This document shows positions 27,587 to 36,691 of a stretch of DNA of 64,000 nucleotides, one piece after another. The DNA lies in NCBI RefSeq assembly GCF_003347495.1, contig NZ_QCXY01000003.1:372001-436000 (forward strand). Reading direction: 5' to 3'. The first letter of the stretch is position 1, and each line of letters opens with the position of its first letter. Source of the stretch: Pleomorphovibrio marinus. GTDB taxonomy: Bacteria; Bacteroidota; Bacteroidia; Cytophagales; Cyclobacteriaceae. Below the pieces are notes generated by a model, which worked only from the letters and a program-made list of their open reading frames with translations, ran no database searches and was not told where the DNA came from. A program made the position numbers and the translations under genes.

Positions 27587-27765
27587 GTTATTTTCTAAGT
27601 TATATGATGCGGTAAGAAATACTTTGTTTTATAAATTAAATGGAAATTATCCATTTATACAATTAAACCTTGTTGAAAGGCGTTTCGTTTAAATAAACGC
27701 AATTATTTTGAATTCGATGCTTCTTTTAACGCTTTTTTAAATATAAAACTTTTACTTTTGTATAG

Positions 27766-28524
27766 ATGTCTATCCCTCAAAACATATTCCAAAAATCCAT
27801 TGGCGTCCTTGTGGAGGAAAATCATGTAATGGCAGCAGTCTTGCATTACTTTGGTATTAGCTTCTTCAATTTCGAACAGGAAACCTTGGCAAATGTTTGT
27901 GGGAAATTCAAAATCAATCCTAAACAGGTAATGGAGGAACTGGAAGCTTGGGCAATGTCCAAGGAACCCAGCCAGGAGGAACTCTTTCTACACCCCATTG
28001 AGGTTTTGGTGGAATACCTGAAAAAAAAGCACCGGGTTTTCGTGAGGCAAGAACTTCCATTTTTATCCAACATGGTTTCCGGAATAAATGCCCCCAGAGA
28101 CTATAAGTGTCTTTTGGAAGACATGAGGCTGATGTTCCCGCTTTTTGTGGACGACTTTATCCACCATATCCACGAAGAGGAGAATACGCTATTCGAAAGG
28201 ATACAATTTTTACAAGCTATAGAGAAAGGGGAAGTTTCTTTACAGAAGGCAGTGAAAATTTTCAGCGTCAACTCCATCATGGCTTTGGCAACCGAACATG
28301 AGGCACATGACGATGAAATGGAAGGCATTCGGAAGCTTACCAGTAATTACAGCCTTCCTCCGGAGGCTCCTATGGCCATGCGCATCCTGTACCTGGAGCT
28401 TCAGAAACTCGAAAAAGAACTGGTTATCCACGCAAAGATTGAAAACGACTTACTTTTTCCTAAAGCCGTGGAACTGGAGAAGGAAGTAAAAAGGGCCATC
28501 ATTCTCAAAGCACAATCCAACTAA
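27766..28524 (+). CDS. RIC/ScdA-like hemerythrin-domain protein lacking the CCGG motif
   Basis: The 252 residues have the layout of the iron-sulfur cluster repair protein RIC (YtfE/ScdA): an N-terminal DUF542-like segment (VMAAVLHYFGISFFNFEQETL), then a hemerythrin-like four-helix domain with histidines at HRVF, FIHHIHEEENTLF, EHEAHDDEM and HAKIENDLLFP. Genuine RIC proteins have a CCGG motif after the YG(I/L)DF sequence; here that place reads FFNFEQ, so the cysteines are missing. The di-iron site appears complete. It overlaps ruvX by one base, suggesting coupled expression. A role in iron or nitrosative stress is inferred. Confidence 0.8.
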   Translation: MSIPQNIFQKSIGVLVEENHVMAAVLHYFGISFFNFEQETLANVCGKFKINPKQVMEELEAWAMSKEPSQEELFLHPIEVLVEYLKKKHRVFVRQELPFLSNMVSGINAPRDYKCLLEDMRLMFPLFVDDFIHHIHEEENTLFERIQFLQAIEKGEVSLQKAVKIFSVNSIMALATEHEAHDDEMEGIRKLTSNYSLPPEAPMAMRILYLELQKLEKELVIHAKIENDLLFPKAVELEKEVKRAIILKAQSN

Positions 28525-28937
28525 TGACAAGGATCCTCGCCATAGATCTTGGAACTAAAAGGACAGGGTTGGCGGTTACAGATCCGTTAAGGATATTGGC
28601 CAATCCTTTAACCACCATCCCCACGGCACAATTGAATAAATTTCTGCTGGACTATTTCAAAAAAGAATCCGTGGATACCATTGTAATTGGATATCCAAAA
28701 GCCATGGATGGGCAAGCCACCCAAATGACCAAACCTGTTTTGGACTTAAAAAAAAACCTTTCCAGAAAATTTCCGGATAAGGAAATAACACTGGTAGATG
28801 AGCGGTTTACCTCAAAGATGGCTATGCGCTCCATGATTGAAATGGGAAGCAAAAAGAAAGACCGGAGAGAAAAGGCCGGGAACCTGGATAAAATCAGTGC
28901 TACCATTATCTTACAAACTTATTTAAATCAACCATGA
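28524..28937 (+). CDS. ruvX: Putative pre-16S rRNA nuclease / Holliday junction resolvase YqgF
   Basis: The 137-residue RNase-H-fold protein begins MTRILAIDLGTKRTGLAVTD, with the catalytic D7. LVDERFTSKMA supplies the conserved glutamate and the late NLDKISATIIL the last acidic residue. In E. coli YqgF processes the 5' end of 16S rRNA. Its start overlaps the hemerythrin gene and its stop overlaps the def start by four bases, so these genes form a compact operon. Confidence 0.93.
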   Translation: MTRILAIDLGTKRTGLAVTDPLRILANPLTTIPTAQLNKFLLDYFKKESVDTIVIGYPKAMDGQATQMTKPVLDLKKNLSRKFPDKEITLVDERFTSKMAMRSMIEMGSKKKDRREKAGNLDKISATIILQTYLNQP

Positions 28938-29482
28938 TCTATCCTATTGTAGCATACGGAAACCCTATCCTAAAAAAAGAGGCGGAAGAAATCGAAGAAG
29001 GAGAAGACATTAAAAACCTGATCGCCGATATGTTCCAAACCATGGAGCATGCCAGTGGGGTAGGACTTGCTGCTCCTCAAATCAACAAGGGCATCCGGCT
29101 GTTCGTCATAGACAGCAGCCACATGCTGGATGAGGATTCGGAAGAGAAAGGAATCAGAAAGGCCTTTATCAACCCTATAATTCTAGACGAATACGGTAAC
29201 CCCTTCGGTTTTGAGGAAGGCTGCCTGAGCATTCCGGAAGTAAGGGCGGAAATCACCAGGCCTGAAAAACTCACCCTGGAGTATTTTGACGAGGATTGGA
29301 ACCTAAAAGAAGAGGAGTTTTCGGGACTCACTGCCAGGGTGATCCAACACGAGTATGACCACCTTGAAGGAATACTTTTTATTGACTACCTGAAAGGGCT
29401 CAAAAAAAGAATGGTCAAAAGCAAGTTGATCGATATCAGTAAAGGAAAAGTGGAAACGGACTACAGAATGGTTTATCCCTAA
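28934..29482 (+). CDS. def: Peptide deformylase
   Basis: Peptide deformylase removes the formyl group from nascent proteins. All three motifs are present in the 182 residues: GVGLAAPQI (about residues 38-46), EGCLSIPE with the metal-ligand cysteine, and VIQHEYDHLEG with the two metal-ligand histidines and catalytic glutamate. Length is standard for the type I enzyme of Bacteroidota. It overlaps the ruvX stop by four bases and precedes an amidase gene by 17 bases. Confidence 0.97.
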   Translation: MIYPIVAYGNPILKKEAEEIEEGEDIKNLIADMFQTMEHASGVGLAAPQINKGIRLFVIDSSHMLDEDSEEKGIRKAFINPIILDEYGNPFGFEEGCLSIPEVRAEITRPEKLTLEYFDEDWNLKEEEFSGLTARVIQHEYDHLEGILFIDYLKGLKKRMVKSKLIDISKGKVETDYRMVYP

Positions 29483-29499
29483 TCCTAATCCCCCCAAAT

Positions 29500-30294
29500 A
29501 TGCAAGATCTTAAGCTGGCCTTTTTGCAGACCCCTTTATATTGGCATGACAAAGGGGCTAATCTAGCCATGCTGGAAGAGAAAATTTGGAATCTTGACCA
29601 GCAAGTTGATATTATCGTGCTTCCAGAAATGTTCACCACCGGCTTTACCATGGATGTGGTATCTATGGCAGAACCCATGAATCTCACTGGAACCAAATGG
29701 CTAAAACAAATGGCCTCTCAAACCAAAGCCGTGGTCACCGGAAGTATCATCATATCCGAAAATGGGAATTATTATAACCGCCTAATTTGGGCGCAGCCTG
29801 ACGGGGAAATCCTCAGCTACGACAAGCGCCATTTGTTCCGAATGGCCAAGGAAGACCATTTTTTCGATATGGGAAAAGACCGGAAGATTTTCAAATGGAA
29901 AGGATGGAACATACTTCCCCAGGTTTGTTATGATTTGAGGTTCCCCGTTTGGAACAGAAACAAGGCCAATGAGAAGGGGGAAATGGAATATGACCTTTGC
30001 TTCTACATTGCCTCATGGCCAGCCCCTAGGTCTAGGGCCTGGGATATACTCCTACCCGCCAGAGCGGTAGAAAACCTCTGTTATTCCTTGGGAGTAAACC
30101 GAATCGGTACCGATGGCAACAATATTGCCTATACCGGCCACTCCGCCTTATATGATTTCAAAGGCAGAAAGCTTGCGGATGCGGAGGAACAGGAAAAACA
30201 TGTGGTGGCCACCATCTCTTACAGGGAACTACAAGAATACAGGGCGAAATTCCCAGCTTGGAAGGATGCCGACGCTTTTACCCTGGGGAATTAG
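29500..30294 (+). CDS. Nitrilase-superfamily omega-amidase (YafV-like)
   Basis: The 264-residue enzyme has the Glu-Lys-Cys triad of carbon-nitrogen hydrolases: E43 (VLPEMFTTGF), K109 (YDKRHLF) and C143 (PQVCYDLRFPVW). The overall sequence is closest to YafV/Nit2-type omega-amidases, which hydrolyse alpha-ketoglutaramate or alpha-ketosuccinamate in methionine salvage and metabolite repair. It is the last gene of the hemerythrin-ruvX-def unit, and its stop codon overlaps that of the convergent T9SS gene. Confidence 0.9.
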   Translation: MQDLKLAFLQTPLYWHDKGANLAMLEEKIWNLDQQVDIIVLPEMFTTGFTMDVVSMAEPMNLTGTKWLKQMASQTKAVVTGSIIISENGNYYNRLIWAQPDGEILSYDKRHLFRMAKEDHFFDMGKDRKIFKWKGWNILPQVCYDLRFPVWNRNKANEKGEMEYDLCFYIASWPAPRSRAWDILLPARAVENLCYSLGVNRIGTDGNNIAYTGHSALYDFKGRKLADAEEQEKHVVATISYRELQEYRAKFPAWKDADAFTLGN

Positions 30295-32420
30295 GGCCTG
30301 AGCATTATTCTTTTGGCAGCAGCCCCCTTTTCCTCACTTCTAAGCTGTAGCACATACACACCCGGAGCCAGGCCCAGCAATTGCAAATGCTGCTCCACTC
30401 CTTCCCTGATTTCAATATCCTTCAGGATGATTTGGCCATTCATCCCAACCAAGGTTCCAATTGCATCGGAATTACTGATAACAACCACCCTATCTCTGGT
30501 AGGATTGGGGAATAGCCTCATGCGTAACCGTTCCCCTTCCGGAGGGAGGGCAGAGGATCCCAAATCCTTGAGGTAATTTACCCCACCTGCTCGGGTACCC
30601 ACTATTAAATCCACCCTTTCACCAAATGCATCCGGCACTGGGGTAATCCAGGCATTTCTCCCCATACGGGTGGTCGTTGTAGCCAATCCCTCCTCCAATT
30701 GCAATTGTAGGGCTTCGTTGGAAGGGTTTTCCATGAAATCCCTCACTACTCTAATGATTCCCCTTTGATCCACGGCATATAAGATTGGGGATTCCCCTGC
30801 ATGTACAGAAATGCTTAACCCCCTGTTTACAGGGTTATCCGAAAAGCCCAAAAAGTCCCTTTCCAGAACTTCGGTTTGCATACTATCGCCTTGAACCTCC
30901 ACTGTCATCAATACTAACTCCCCCGTTTGCCTACCCAGCAGTAAATAATCGGCTCCACCAAGGCTGAAAAAATACAGGTGATCCACACCTCTAAGATCGA
31001 ATCCTGCTATGGCACTGGATTGGTATTCCCCAACCCCTTCTACTGGTCTCCAAAACACCCTTTTCCTTGGGATGTTGTTTTCCACTATATCACCAGTAAC
31101 AATGTGGTACTCCTGACCTTCCGCGCTTCTCCATTGCTGATAGGTCAGTTCCCGAAGTGACAATTTCGATAAACCCAAATAATCCTCCTCTTGCTCTATT
31201 AGACCACCTTCTTCCAAACTGAAAAGGCTTGCTTGTCCCCTTACTCTTCCCTCCACCAAGCGGTTGGAGGCAATAATTAAGTTTCCATTTATAGTGTTCC
31301 CACCAAAAAACGGACGGGAATTCTCCCCAAAGTCCAGCATGTCCGATTGGAAAAAACCTTCCGTAAGCTGAGCCTCTTCCGCAGGAAAGGGATATTGATA
31401 AACGGATTGGCCAAAATCAATCCCAAATACTCCTGCAGGCTCTGATGTATGGGAACTGATGATTAATTGATCTCTTACCAAATAAGCCGCATGGAAAATG
31501 GGGAATTGGGGTAAAGGACCTATTCCTGGCAGACTATTCGTAAAAGACTCAAATACAGGTTGCTCATCCGACCCTTTGTTGGGTAGGAAATAAAGGGTGT
31601 TGCACTCGTCCTGTCCCATCAGTAAATCCTTAACCCCGTCTCCATCCAAATCCGCATACAGCATGGAATGCCCCCCCGCATGCTGTATCCTTAATTGTGT
31701 GATTGGGTTAGGGGCTGCGGCAATGGGAAGCCCTCCACAGGTAAGGCCAAAACTGATATTGCCACAGCCGCAAAATTCAAATCTCCCCCACCTGATTTGC
31801 GCACTGGCAAAGGCATCAATATCCCTTTCGCCTTTCCTTTCCATGCTGGTGTTCTGGTAATATTCCAGGTAATCCCCGGTAGCAAAGTTAAACGTCAAAA
31901 TATCCAGATCCCCGTCACCGTCTATATCCATCAGCAAAGGGATATCCAGGCTGTTGGCGGTAACGTTACTTCCGTTCTCCAAGCGCAAAAAATCTTGAGC
32001 CACCACCCATTCGGGGTGGGATTGGTCAGCTGCAGTAATATTTCGGTATGCCTTTATCCCGAAAGGACTACCTGTGAACAAGTCCTTTCGCCCATCCCCG
32101 TCAAAATCGGCCAATACCATAAAACCGCTGATGTCAGAAGGGAAATAATGGCTCTTGTTTGGCAGGTGGACAAAATTACCCGGCTCACCTGTGAACACAT
32201 TCACCTGCCGGGCATTGATATCCCATACCACAAACTCCTCCACCCCATCCCCGGTTACGTCCATGGTTTGGACTTGGGCGGCATTAATCCCTCCTACCCA
32301 AGGCATGGAAAGCTGTATCCCGCCCTGGATTACTGGCAGCTCCGAATCATACCTATATACGTGCTGAGCGAAAATCCCTTGCCACCAGAAAACAAGAAAA
32401 ATAATAAAGGCAAAGCGCAT
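30291..32420 (-). CDS. Secreted FG-GAP repeat protein with a T9SS sorting domain
   Basis: I start at the ATG at 32420 (709 residues), which gives a clean signal peptide (MRFAFIIFLVFWWQGIFAQ). FG-GAP/VCBS-type repeats follow, with calcium-loop sequences such as DFDGDGRKDLF, DIDGDGDLDIL and DLDGDGVKDLL. The C-terminal 80 residues form a type A T9SS signal (LFPNPTRDRVVV and PGVYVLQLRS). The product is therefore exported by the type IX system and probably attached at the cell surface. Its ligand is unknown. It ends convergent with the amidase gene; the stop codons overlap. Confidence 0.9.
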   Translation of the reverse strand: MRFAFIIFLVFWWQGIFAQHVYRYDSELPVIQGGIQLSMPWVGGINAAQVQTMDVTGDGVEEFVVWDINARQVNVFTGEPGNFVHLPNKSHYFPSDISGFMVLADFDGDGRKDLFTGSPFGIKAYRNITAADQSHPEWVVAQDFLRLENGSNVTANSLDIPLLMDIDGDGDLDILTFNFATGDYLEYYQNTSMERKGERDIDAFASAQIRWGRFEFCGCGNISFGLTCGGLPIAAAPNPITQLRIQHAGGHSMLYADLDGDGVKDLLMGQDECNTLYFLPNKGSDEQPVFESFTNSLPGIGPLPQFPIFHAAYLVRDQLIISSHTSEPAGVFGIDFGQSVYQYPFPAEEAQLTEGFFQSDMLDFGENSRPFFGGNTINGNLIIASNRLVEGRVRGQASLFSLEEGGLIEQEEDYLGLSKLSLRELTYQQWRSAEGQEYHIVTGDIVENNIPRKRVFWRPVEGVGEYQSSAIAGFDLRGVDHLYFFSLGGADYLLLGRQTGELVLMTVEVQGDSMQTEVLERDFLGFSDNPVNRGLSISVHAGESPILYAVDQRGIIRVVRDFMENPSNEALQLQLEEGLATTTTRMGRNAWITPVPDAFGERVDLIVGTRAGGVNYLKDLGSSALPPEGERLRMRLFPNPTRDRVVVISNSDAIGTLVGMNGQIILKDIEIREGVEQHLQLLGLAPGVYVLQLRSEEKGAAAKRIMLRP

Positions 32421-32524
32421 GTTTTTGGTTTTAAAGTTAAACGATACTTTTGTGATTGGCATACACGATACGAAAAAGAAAAATTGCAAATGCATCTGCA
32501 CTGCCAGGTTCAGGGAATAAAGTT

Positions 32525-32532
32525 TATATTTG
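32525..32532 (+). promoter_or_regulatory. Possible -7 promoter box upstream of murF
   Basis: TATATTTG matches TAnnTTTG and would start transcription about 65 bases before murF. No clear -33 element accompanies it. Confidence 0.3.
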
Positions 32533-32603
32533 CAGGGTATTTTCCTGTACTTAGTGGCAGGAAAATTTTAGGTTTCTAACACTTTTTTCAACAATAGTAC
32601 TTA

Positions 32604-33899
32604 ATGGACATCAAAGAACTTCATCACCATTACTTATCCTCATCCGGTATTTCTACCGATACCAGGAACCTAGAAGCAGGCAACCTTTTTTTTGCGCTCA
32701 AAGGGCCCAACTTCAACGCAAACACTTTTGGCAAAAAGGCCTTGGAGAAAGGTGCCAAACTGGCGATAATCGACGATGCCAACTTTCTCGAAAAGGGGGA
32801 TGAAAGGTATGTGCTCGTGGAAGACGGGTTGAAGACACTGCAGGAACTGGCAAAATACCATAGGGATCAACTGCAAATCCCGGTAATAGGGCTTACAGGA
32901 AGCAATGGCAAGACCACCTCTAAGGAACTGATTCATGCCGTTCTTTCCACCACCTTTAAGACCAAAGCAACCAGGGGAAACCTAAATAACCACATTGGCG
33001 TTCCCCTTACCCTACTGGCAATTCCTGCTGGGACCGAGATTGCGATAATAGAGATGGGCGCCAATAAACAGGGGGACATAGCCGAACTTTGTGAGATCGC
33101 CAAGCCCACCCACGGGTTTATTACCAATATTGGCAAAGCGCACCTGGAGGGCATGGGCGGTCTAGAGGGGGTCCTAAAAACAAAAACCGAGCTATTTCAA
33201 TACCTCAAGGAAAACGGGGGTCAGGTTTTTATTAATACCCGTCAAGAAGTATTTTCGAATATGATCAAAAGATTCAAACATCCCGTTCTATTTCCGGAAC
33301 AGGGAAGCTCCTGCGAGGTAAGGTTTGAAAGGGCTGATCCAAATGTTATCTTTAGCATTCTGGGTGTGCCTAAGGAGTTCACCTCCCAGTTGATAGGGGC
33401 TTATAATTTCGACAATATCGCAGCAGCTATTGCCATTGGCAACTTCTTTGGAGTTGCACCTGAAACGGCAGCTAGGGCCATTATTCAATACCTTCCTTCC
33501 AATATGCGCTCCCAGTTGGTGGAAAAGCGTAGTAACCTGATTCTTTTGGACGCCTACAATGCCAACCCCAGCAGTATGGAAGCCGCCTTAAAGGCTTTTG
33601 GACAACTGAGGCAAAGAGGCAACAACATGGTAATTTTGGGTGATATGCTCGAGCTTGGAGAGCATGCCGTAGAAGAGCACGCCCACATCGGAACCCTTTT
33701 GGCAACCATGAAAATTGAAAAAATTTGCCTTACGGGAAAGCTCATCCAGGCAGCCTTGAAGAACGTGCCCCACGCATTGTATTTCCCCGACCCCTTTTCC
33801 CTTAGAAATTGGTTGCAGGATTCCAAGTTGGAGGATTATCAAATCCTTATCAAGGGAAGTAGGGGAATGAAACTGGAGGGGTTGGTGGATTTTATTTAG
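32604..33899 (+). CDS. murF: UDP-N-acetylmuramoyl-tripeptide--D-alanyl-D-alanine ligase
   Basis: MurF adds D-Ala-D-Ala to UDP-MurNAc-tripeptide, the last cytoplasmic step of the peptidoglycan precursor. The 431-residue protein opens with an SGISTDTRNLEAGNLFFALKG-like substrate domain. It then has the ATP loop GLTGSNGKTTSKE, followed by LNNHIGVPLTLL and the MGANKQGDIAEL segment. The C-terminal ligase domain contains DAYNANPSSMEAAL and GDMLELG. Length is typical. It stands apart from the usual mur cluster and directly abuts the stop of the VIT1-like gene on the opposite strand. Confidence 0.96.
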   Translation: MDIKELHHHYLSSSGISTDTRNLEAGNLFFALKGPNFNANTFGKKALEKGAKLAIIDDANFLEKGDERYVLVEDGLKTLQELAKYHRDQLQIPVIGLTGSNGKTTSKELIHAVLSTTFKTKATRGNLNNHIGVPLTLLAIPAGTEIAIIEMGANKQGDIAELCEIAKPTHGFITNIGKAHLEGMGGLEGVLKTKTELFQYLKENGGQVFINTRQEVFSNMIKRFKHPVLFPEQGSSCEVRFERADPNVIFSILGVPKEFTSQLIGAYNFDNIAAAIAIGNFFGVAPETAARAIIQYLPSNMRSQLVEKRSNLILLDAYNANPSSMEAALKAFGQLRQRGNNMVILGDMLELGEHAVEEHAHIGTLLATMKIEKICLTGKLIQAALKNVPHALYFPDPFSLRNWLQDSKLEDYQILIKGSRGMKLEGLVDFI

Positions 33900-34628
33900 T
33901 TAACTGCCCAACAACACAGCTTCTAAAAAACTGCCAACATAATAGGCCACCAAAGCAGCAGCTAACCCCAGTCCAAGGGACTCAAGCATACTCTTGAGGA
34001 TATTGGTCTGGTTTACCAGGCTTTTAAGCCCTCCAATAACTAAAAAAGCAATTGCTGTCAACCCACCTGCAATCCAAAAAAGATTCAAGGAGGTTGGATT
34101 AAAGTAATCGTAAACGTACATCAATAAGGGAATAAACCCTACCACGATAAAGGATAGGAAGGTAGCGAGACCGACCAGTTGAGGGTTTTTTTTATCCAGT
34201 ACCATGTTCAGTTCTTCTTTCATCATTTGTTCCACCCATCTTTCCCTGTCAGAGATGATTACCTCTACAACCTGCTGAAGTAAAGTGCCCTCAAATCCCT
34301 TTTTCCTGTAGATGGATTCGATTTCTTTTTTTTCACTTTCGGGAGTATGCTCCACTTCCCAATATTCCTTGTTTTTATATTTAAAGTAGTTTTCTTTGTC
34401 GGTCTTTGAAGAAAGGTAGGCTCCTATGGACATGCTAAAACCATCCGCAAACAAGTTGGCAAATCCAAGAATGAGAATAATAGAGCTGTCCAAATTAGCT
34501 CCTACAGCCCCGGCAACTACCGCAAAAGTAGTTATGGCTCCATCGACCCCTCCGTATACAAATTCGCGTAGGTATTTTTGAAAATAGTTGAAGTTAGGAT
34601 TTTCCTGAAAATAAGAGGCTTGATTCAT
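33900..34628 (-). CDS. VIT1/CCC1-family transporter
   Basis: The 242-residue membrane protein has the VIT1/CCC1 pattern: LREFVYGGVDGAITTFAVVAG in the first span, GFANLFADGFSMSIGAYLSSK in the second, then a charged cytoplasmic metal-binding helix region (about 80-145, rich in Glu) and three C-terminal spans. Characterised relatives carry Fe2+ or Mn2+ and detoxify these metals; iron or manganese export is a reasonable inference. It is transcribed alone, convergent with murF. Confidence 0.9.
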   Translation of the reverse strand: MNQASYFQENPNFNYFQKYLREFVYGGVDGAITTFAVVAGAVGANLDSSIILILGFANLFADGFSMSIGAYLSSKTDKENYFKYKNKEYWEVEHTPESEKKEIESIYRKKGFEGTLLQQVVEVIISDRERWVEQMMKEELNMVLDKKNPQLVGLATFLSFIVVGFIPLLMYVYDYFNPTSLNLFWIAGGLTAIAFLVIGGLKSLVNQTNILKSMLESLGLGLAAALVAYYVGSFLEAVLLGS

Positions 34629-34809
34629 AGGTCATAAAGGATAAAAGGTACAGTGGAGAATGACGAAAATTCATCGCCATAAGGTTCTTAATGTAATTGG
34701 CCAGAAAGAACACTCTTTTTCGACAATCCTAGCATCACAACTGAATTAAAAGCAGATTAAATAGTTTTTTAGCAAAAATAGGGGATGGAAACCAGGAACA
34801 ACTGTAAAG

Positions 34810-34882
<73 letters not shown>

Positions 34883-34958
34883 TAAACTTATTTCAAATAT
34901 ACGGCAAATTTGAAAATCTTTTTCAGATTGAAAAAAATTCCGTGGAGAACAGGCCCGA

Positions 34959-36602
34959 TTATTTTCTAAATGCCTTAAAAGCTCCGATCAGACCATTGGT
35001 AGAAGCATCATGGGAGGTGACCTCATTTTCACTTTCGAGTTCAGAAAGTATGCTTTTTGCCAAAACCTTCCCCAGTTCCACGCCCCACTGGTCAAAACTA
35101 TAGATATTCCAAATCGCCCCCTGTACAAATATTTTATGTTCGTACATGGCAATCAATGCGCCCAGGGTGAAGGGGTTGATTTTCTTTACCAATATGGAAT
35201 TGGTGGGACGGTTTCCCTCAAATACCCGATGGGGACTTATCTTCTCAATGATCTCCGGAGACTTACCCTCTTTTTCCATTTCAGCCTTAACTTCTTCCAG
35301 AGTCTTGCCGTTCATCAGTGCCTCTGTTTGGGCAAAGAAGTTGGACATAAGCTTCAAATGATGATCCCCCACGGGATTATGGGAAACAGCAGGAGCAATG
35401 AAATCGCAAGGGACCAACTGTGTGCCCTGATGGATCAACTGATAAAAGGCGTGTTGCCCATTGGTGCCGGGTTCCCCCCAAATCACAGGGCCGGTGCTGT
35501 ACTTCACCCTTTTACCCTTCCTATTTACACACTTGCCGTTGCTCTCCATATTTCCTTGCTGAAAATAAGCAGGGAACCGGTGCATATATTGGTCATAGGG
35601 TAGTATGGTTTCCGTGGTGGCACCAAGGAAGTTTGTGTTCCAGATGCCTATCAATGCCAGGATTACGGGTAGGTTCTCTTCAAAGGGAGCCTCTTGGAAG
35701 TGCCTGTCCATGGCGTGCGCTCCATCCAGCAGTTTCATGAAATTATCAAACCCCAGAGCACAGGCAATGGTAAGCCCAATGGCCGACCACAGGGAATACC
35801 TCCCCCCTACCCAGTCCCAAAATTCGAACATATTGTCAATATCGATACCAAACTCCATCACCGCAGTGGAATTGGTGGAAAGAGCCACAAAGTGCTTGGC
35901 AACCTCCCCCTCGTCCTTTGCATTTTCCAAAAACCAGTTCCTAGCCGTATGCGCATTGGTCATGGTCTCCTGGGTGGTAAACGTCTTGGAAGCAATAAAA
36001 AACAAGGTGGTCTCCGGATTTACCTTTTTCAACACCTCGGTAATATGTGTCCCGTCCACATTCGAAACAAAATACACATCCAGGTTCGGGTTTTGGTAAG
36101 GTTTTAGTGCCTCGGTAACCATAACTGGTCCCAAATCCGAACCACCTATTCCTATATTCACCAAGGAGCGGATGGGTTTGCCTGTGTACCCCTTCCATAC
36201 CCCCTTGGAAACTTTATCTGCAAACACCCTCATTTTTTCCAAGACCTCGTTGACATCAGTCATGACATCCTTCCCTTCCACATAGACAGAGGCTCCACTT
36301 TTATTTCGCAAAGCAGTGTGCAGTACTGCTCGGTTTTCCGTACCATTGATGGGTTTTCCCGAAAACATGCTTCCAATGGCTTCTTTTAGGGAAGTTTCCT
36401 CTGCTAACTGAAGTAAGTGTTGCCAAACCTTTTTGGTAATCCTATTTTTGGAAAAATCCAATAAGATGTCCCTGAACTGGACGTGGTACTTGTCAAATCT
36501 ATTGGTTTCTTTTTCAAAAAGTGCCTTTATTTGGATATCTTCTTTTGAAAGTTGCTCCAGTTTTTTCCAGGCTGAGGTTTGGGTGGGGTCGATATTTTTC
36601 AT
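34959..36602 (-). CDS. pgi: Glucose-6-phosphate isomerase
   Basis: The enzyme interconverts glucose-6-phosphate and fructose-6-phosphate. I choose ATG 36602 (547 residues, [15 protein letters not shown]); the open frame upstream has no conserved residues. Signature regions are visible: [14 protein letters not shown], the SI-type [20 protein letters not shown], the catalytic glutamate in MESNGKCV and the late GLIGAFKAF-type end. Length matches the bacterial/eukaryotic long family. It is alone on its strand, just beyond tRNA-Gly. Confidence 0.97.
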   Translation of the reverse strand: MKNIDPTQTSAWKKLEQLSKEDIQIKALFEKETNRFDKYHVQFRDILLDFSKNRITKKVWQHLLQLAEETSLKEAIGSMFSGKPINGTENRAVLHTALRNKSGASVYVEGKDVMTDVNEVLEKMRVFADKVSKGVWKGYTGKPIRSLVNIGIGGSDLGPVMVTEALKPYQNPNLDVYFVSNVDGTHITEVLKKVNPETTLFFIASKTFTTQETMTNAHTARNWFLENAKDEGEVAKHFVALSTNSTAVMEFGIDIDNMFEFWDWVGGRYSLWSAIGLTIACALGFDNFMKLLDGAHAMDRHFQEAPFEENLPVILALIGIWNTNFLGATTETILPYDQYMHRFPAYFQQGNMESNGKCVNRKGKRVKYSTGPVIWGEPGTNGQHAFYQLIHQGTQLVPCDFIAPAVSHNPVGDHHLKLMSNFFAQTEALMNGKTLEEVKAEMEKEGKSPEIIEKISPHRVFEGNRPTNSILVKKINPFTLGALIAMYEHKIFVQGAIWNIYSFDQWGVELGKVLAKSILSELESENEVTSHDASTNGLIGAFKAFRK

Positions 36603-36691
36603 TTGCTTAGGTTTGGTATGCAATGGGTATGTAAAACTATGAAAAAAATCCCACCACAAAAATCCATTTTCATGTATCTACATGAATTTAT

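Noticed and set aside
31695-32579. Long forward frame of 294 codons
   Set aside because: It is antisense to the FG-GAP/T9SS protein, whose repeats, signal peptide and C-terminal signal are clear; its own translation has no recognisable domain.
35010-36107. Several long forward frames opposite pgi
   Set aside because: Antisense shadows of a fully conserved pgi gene.
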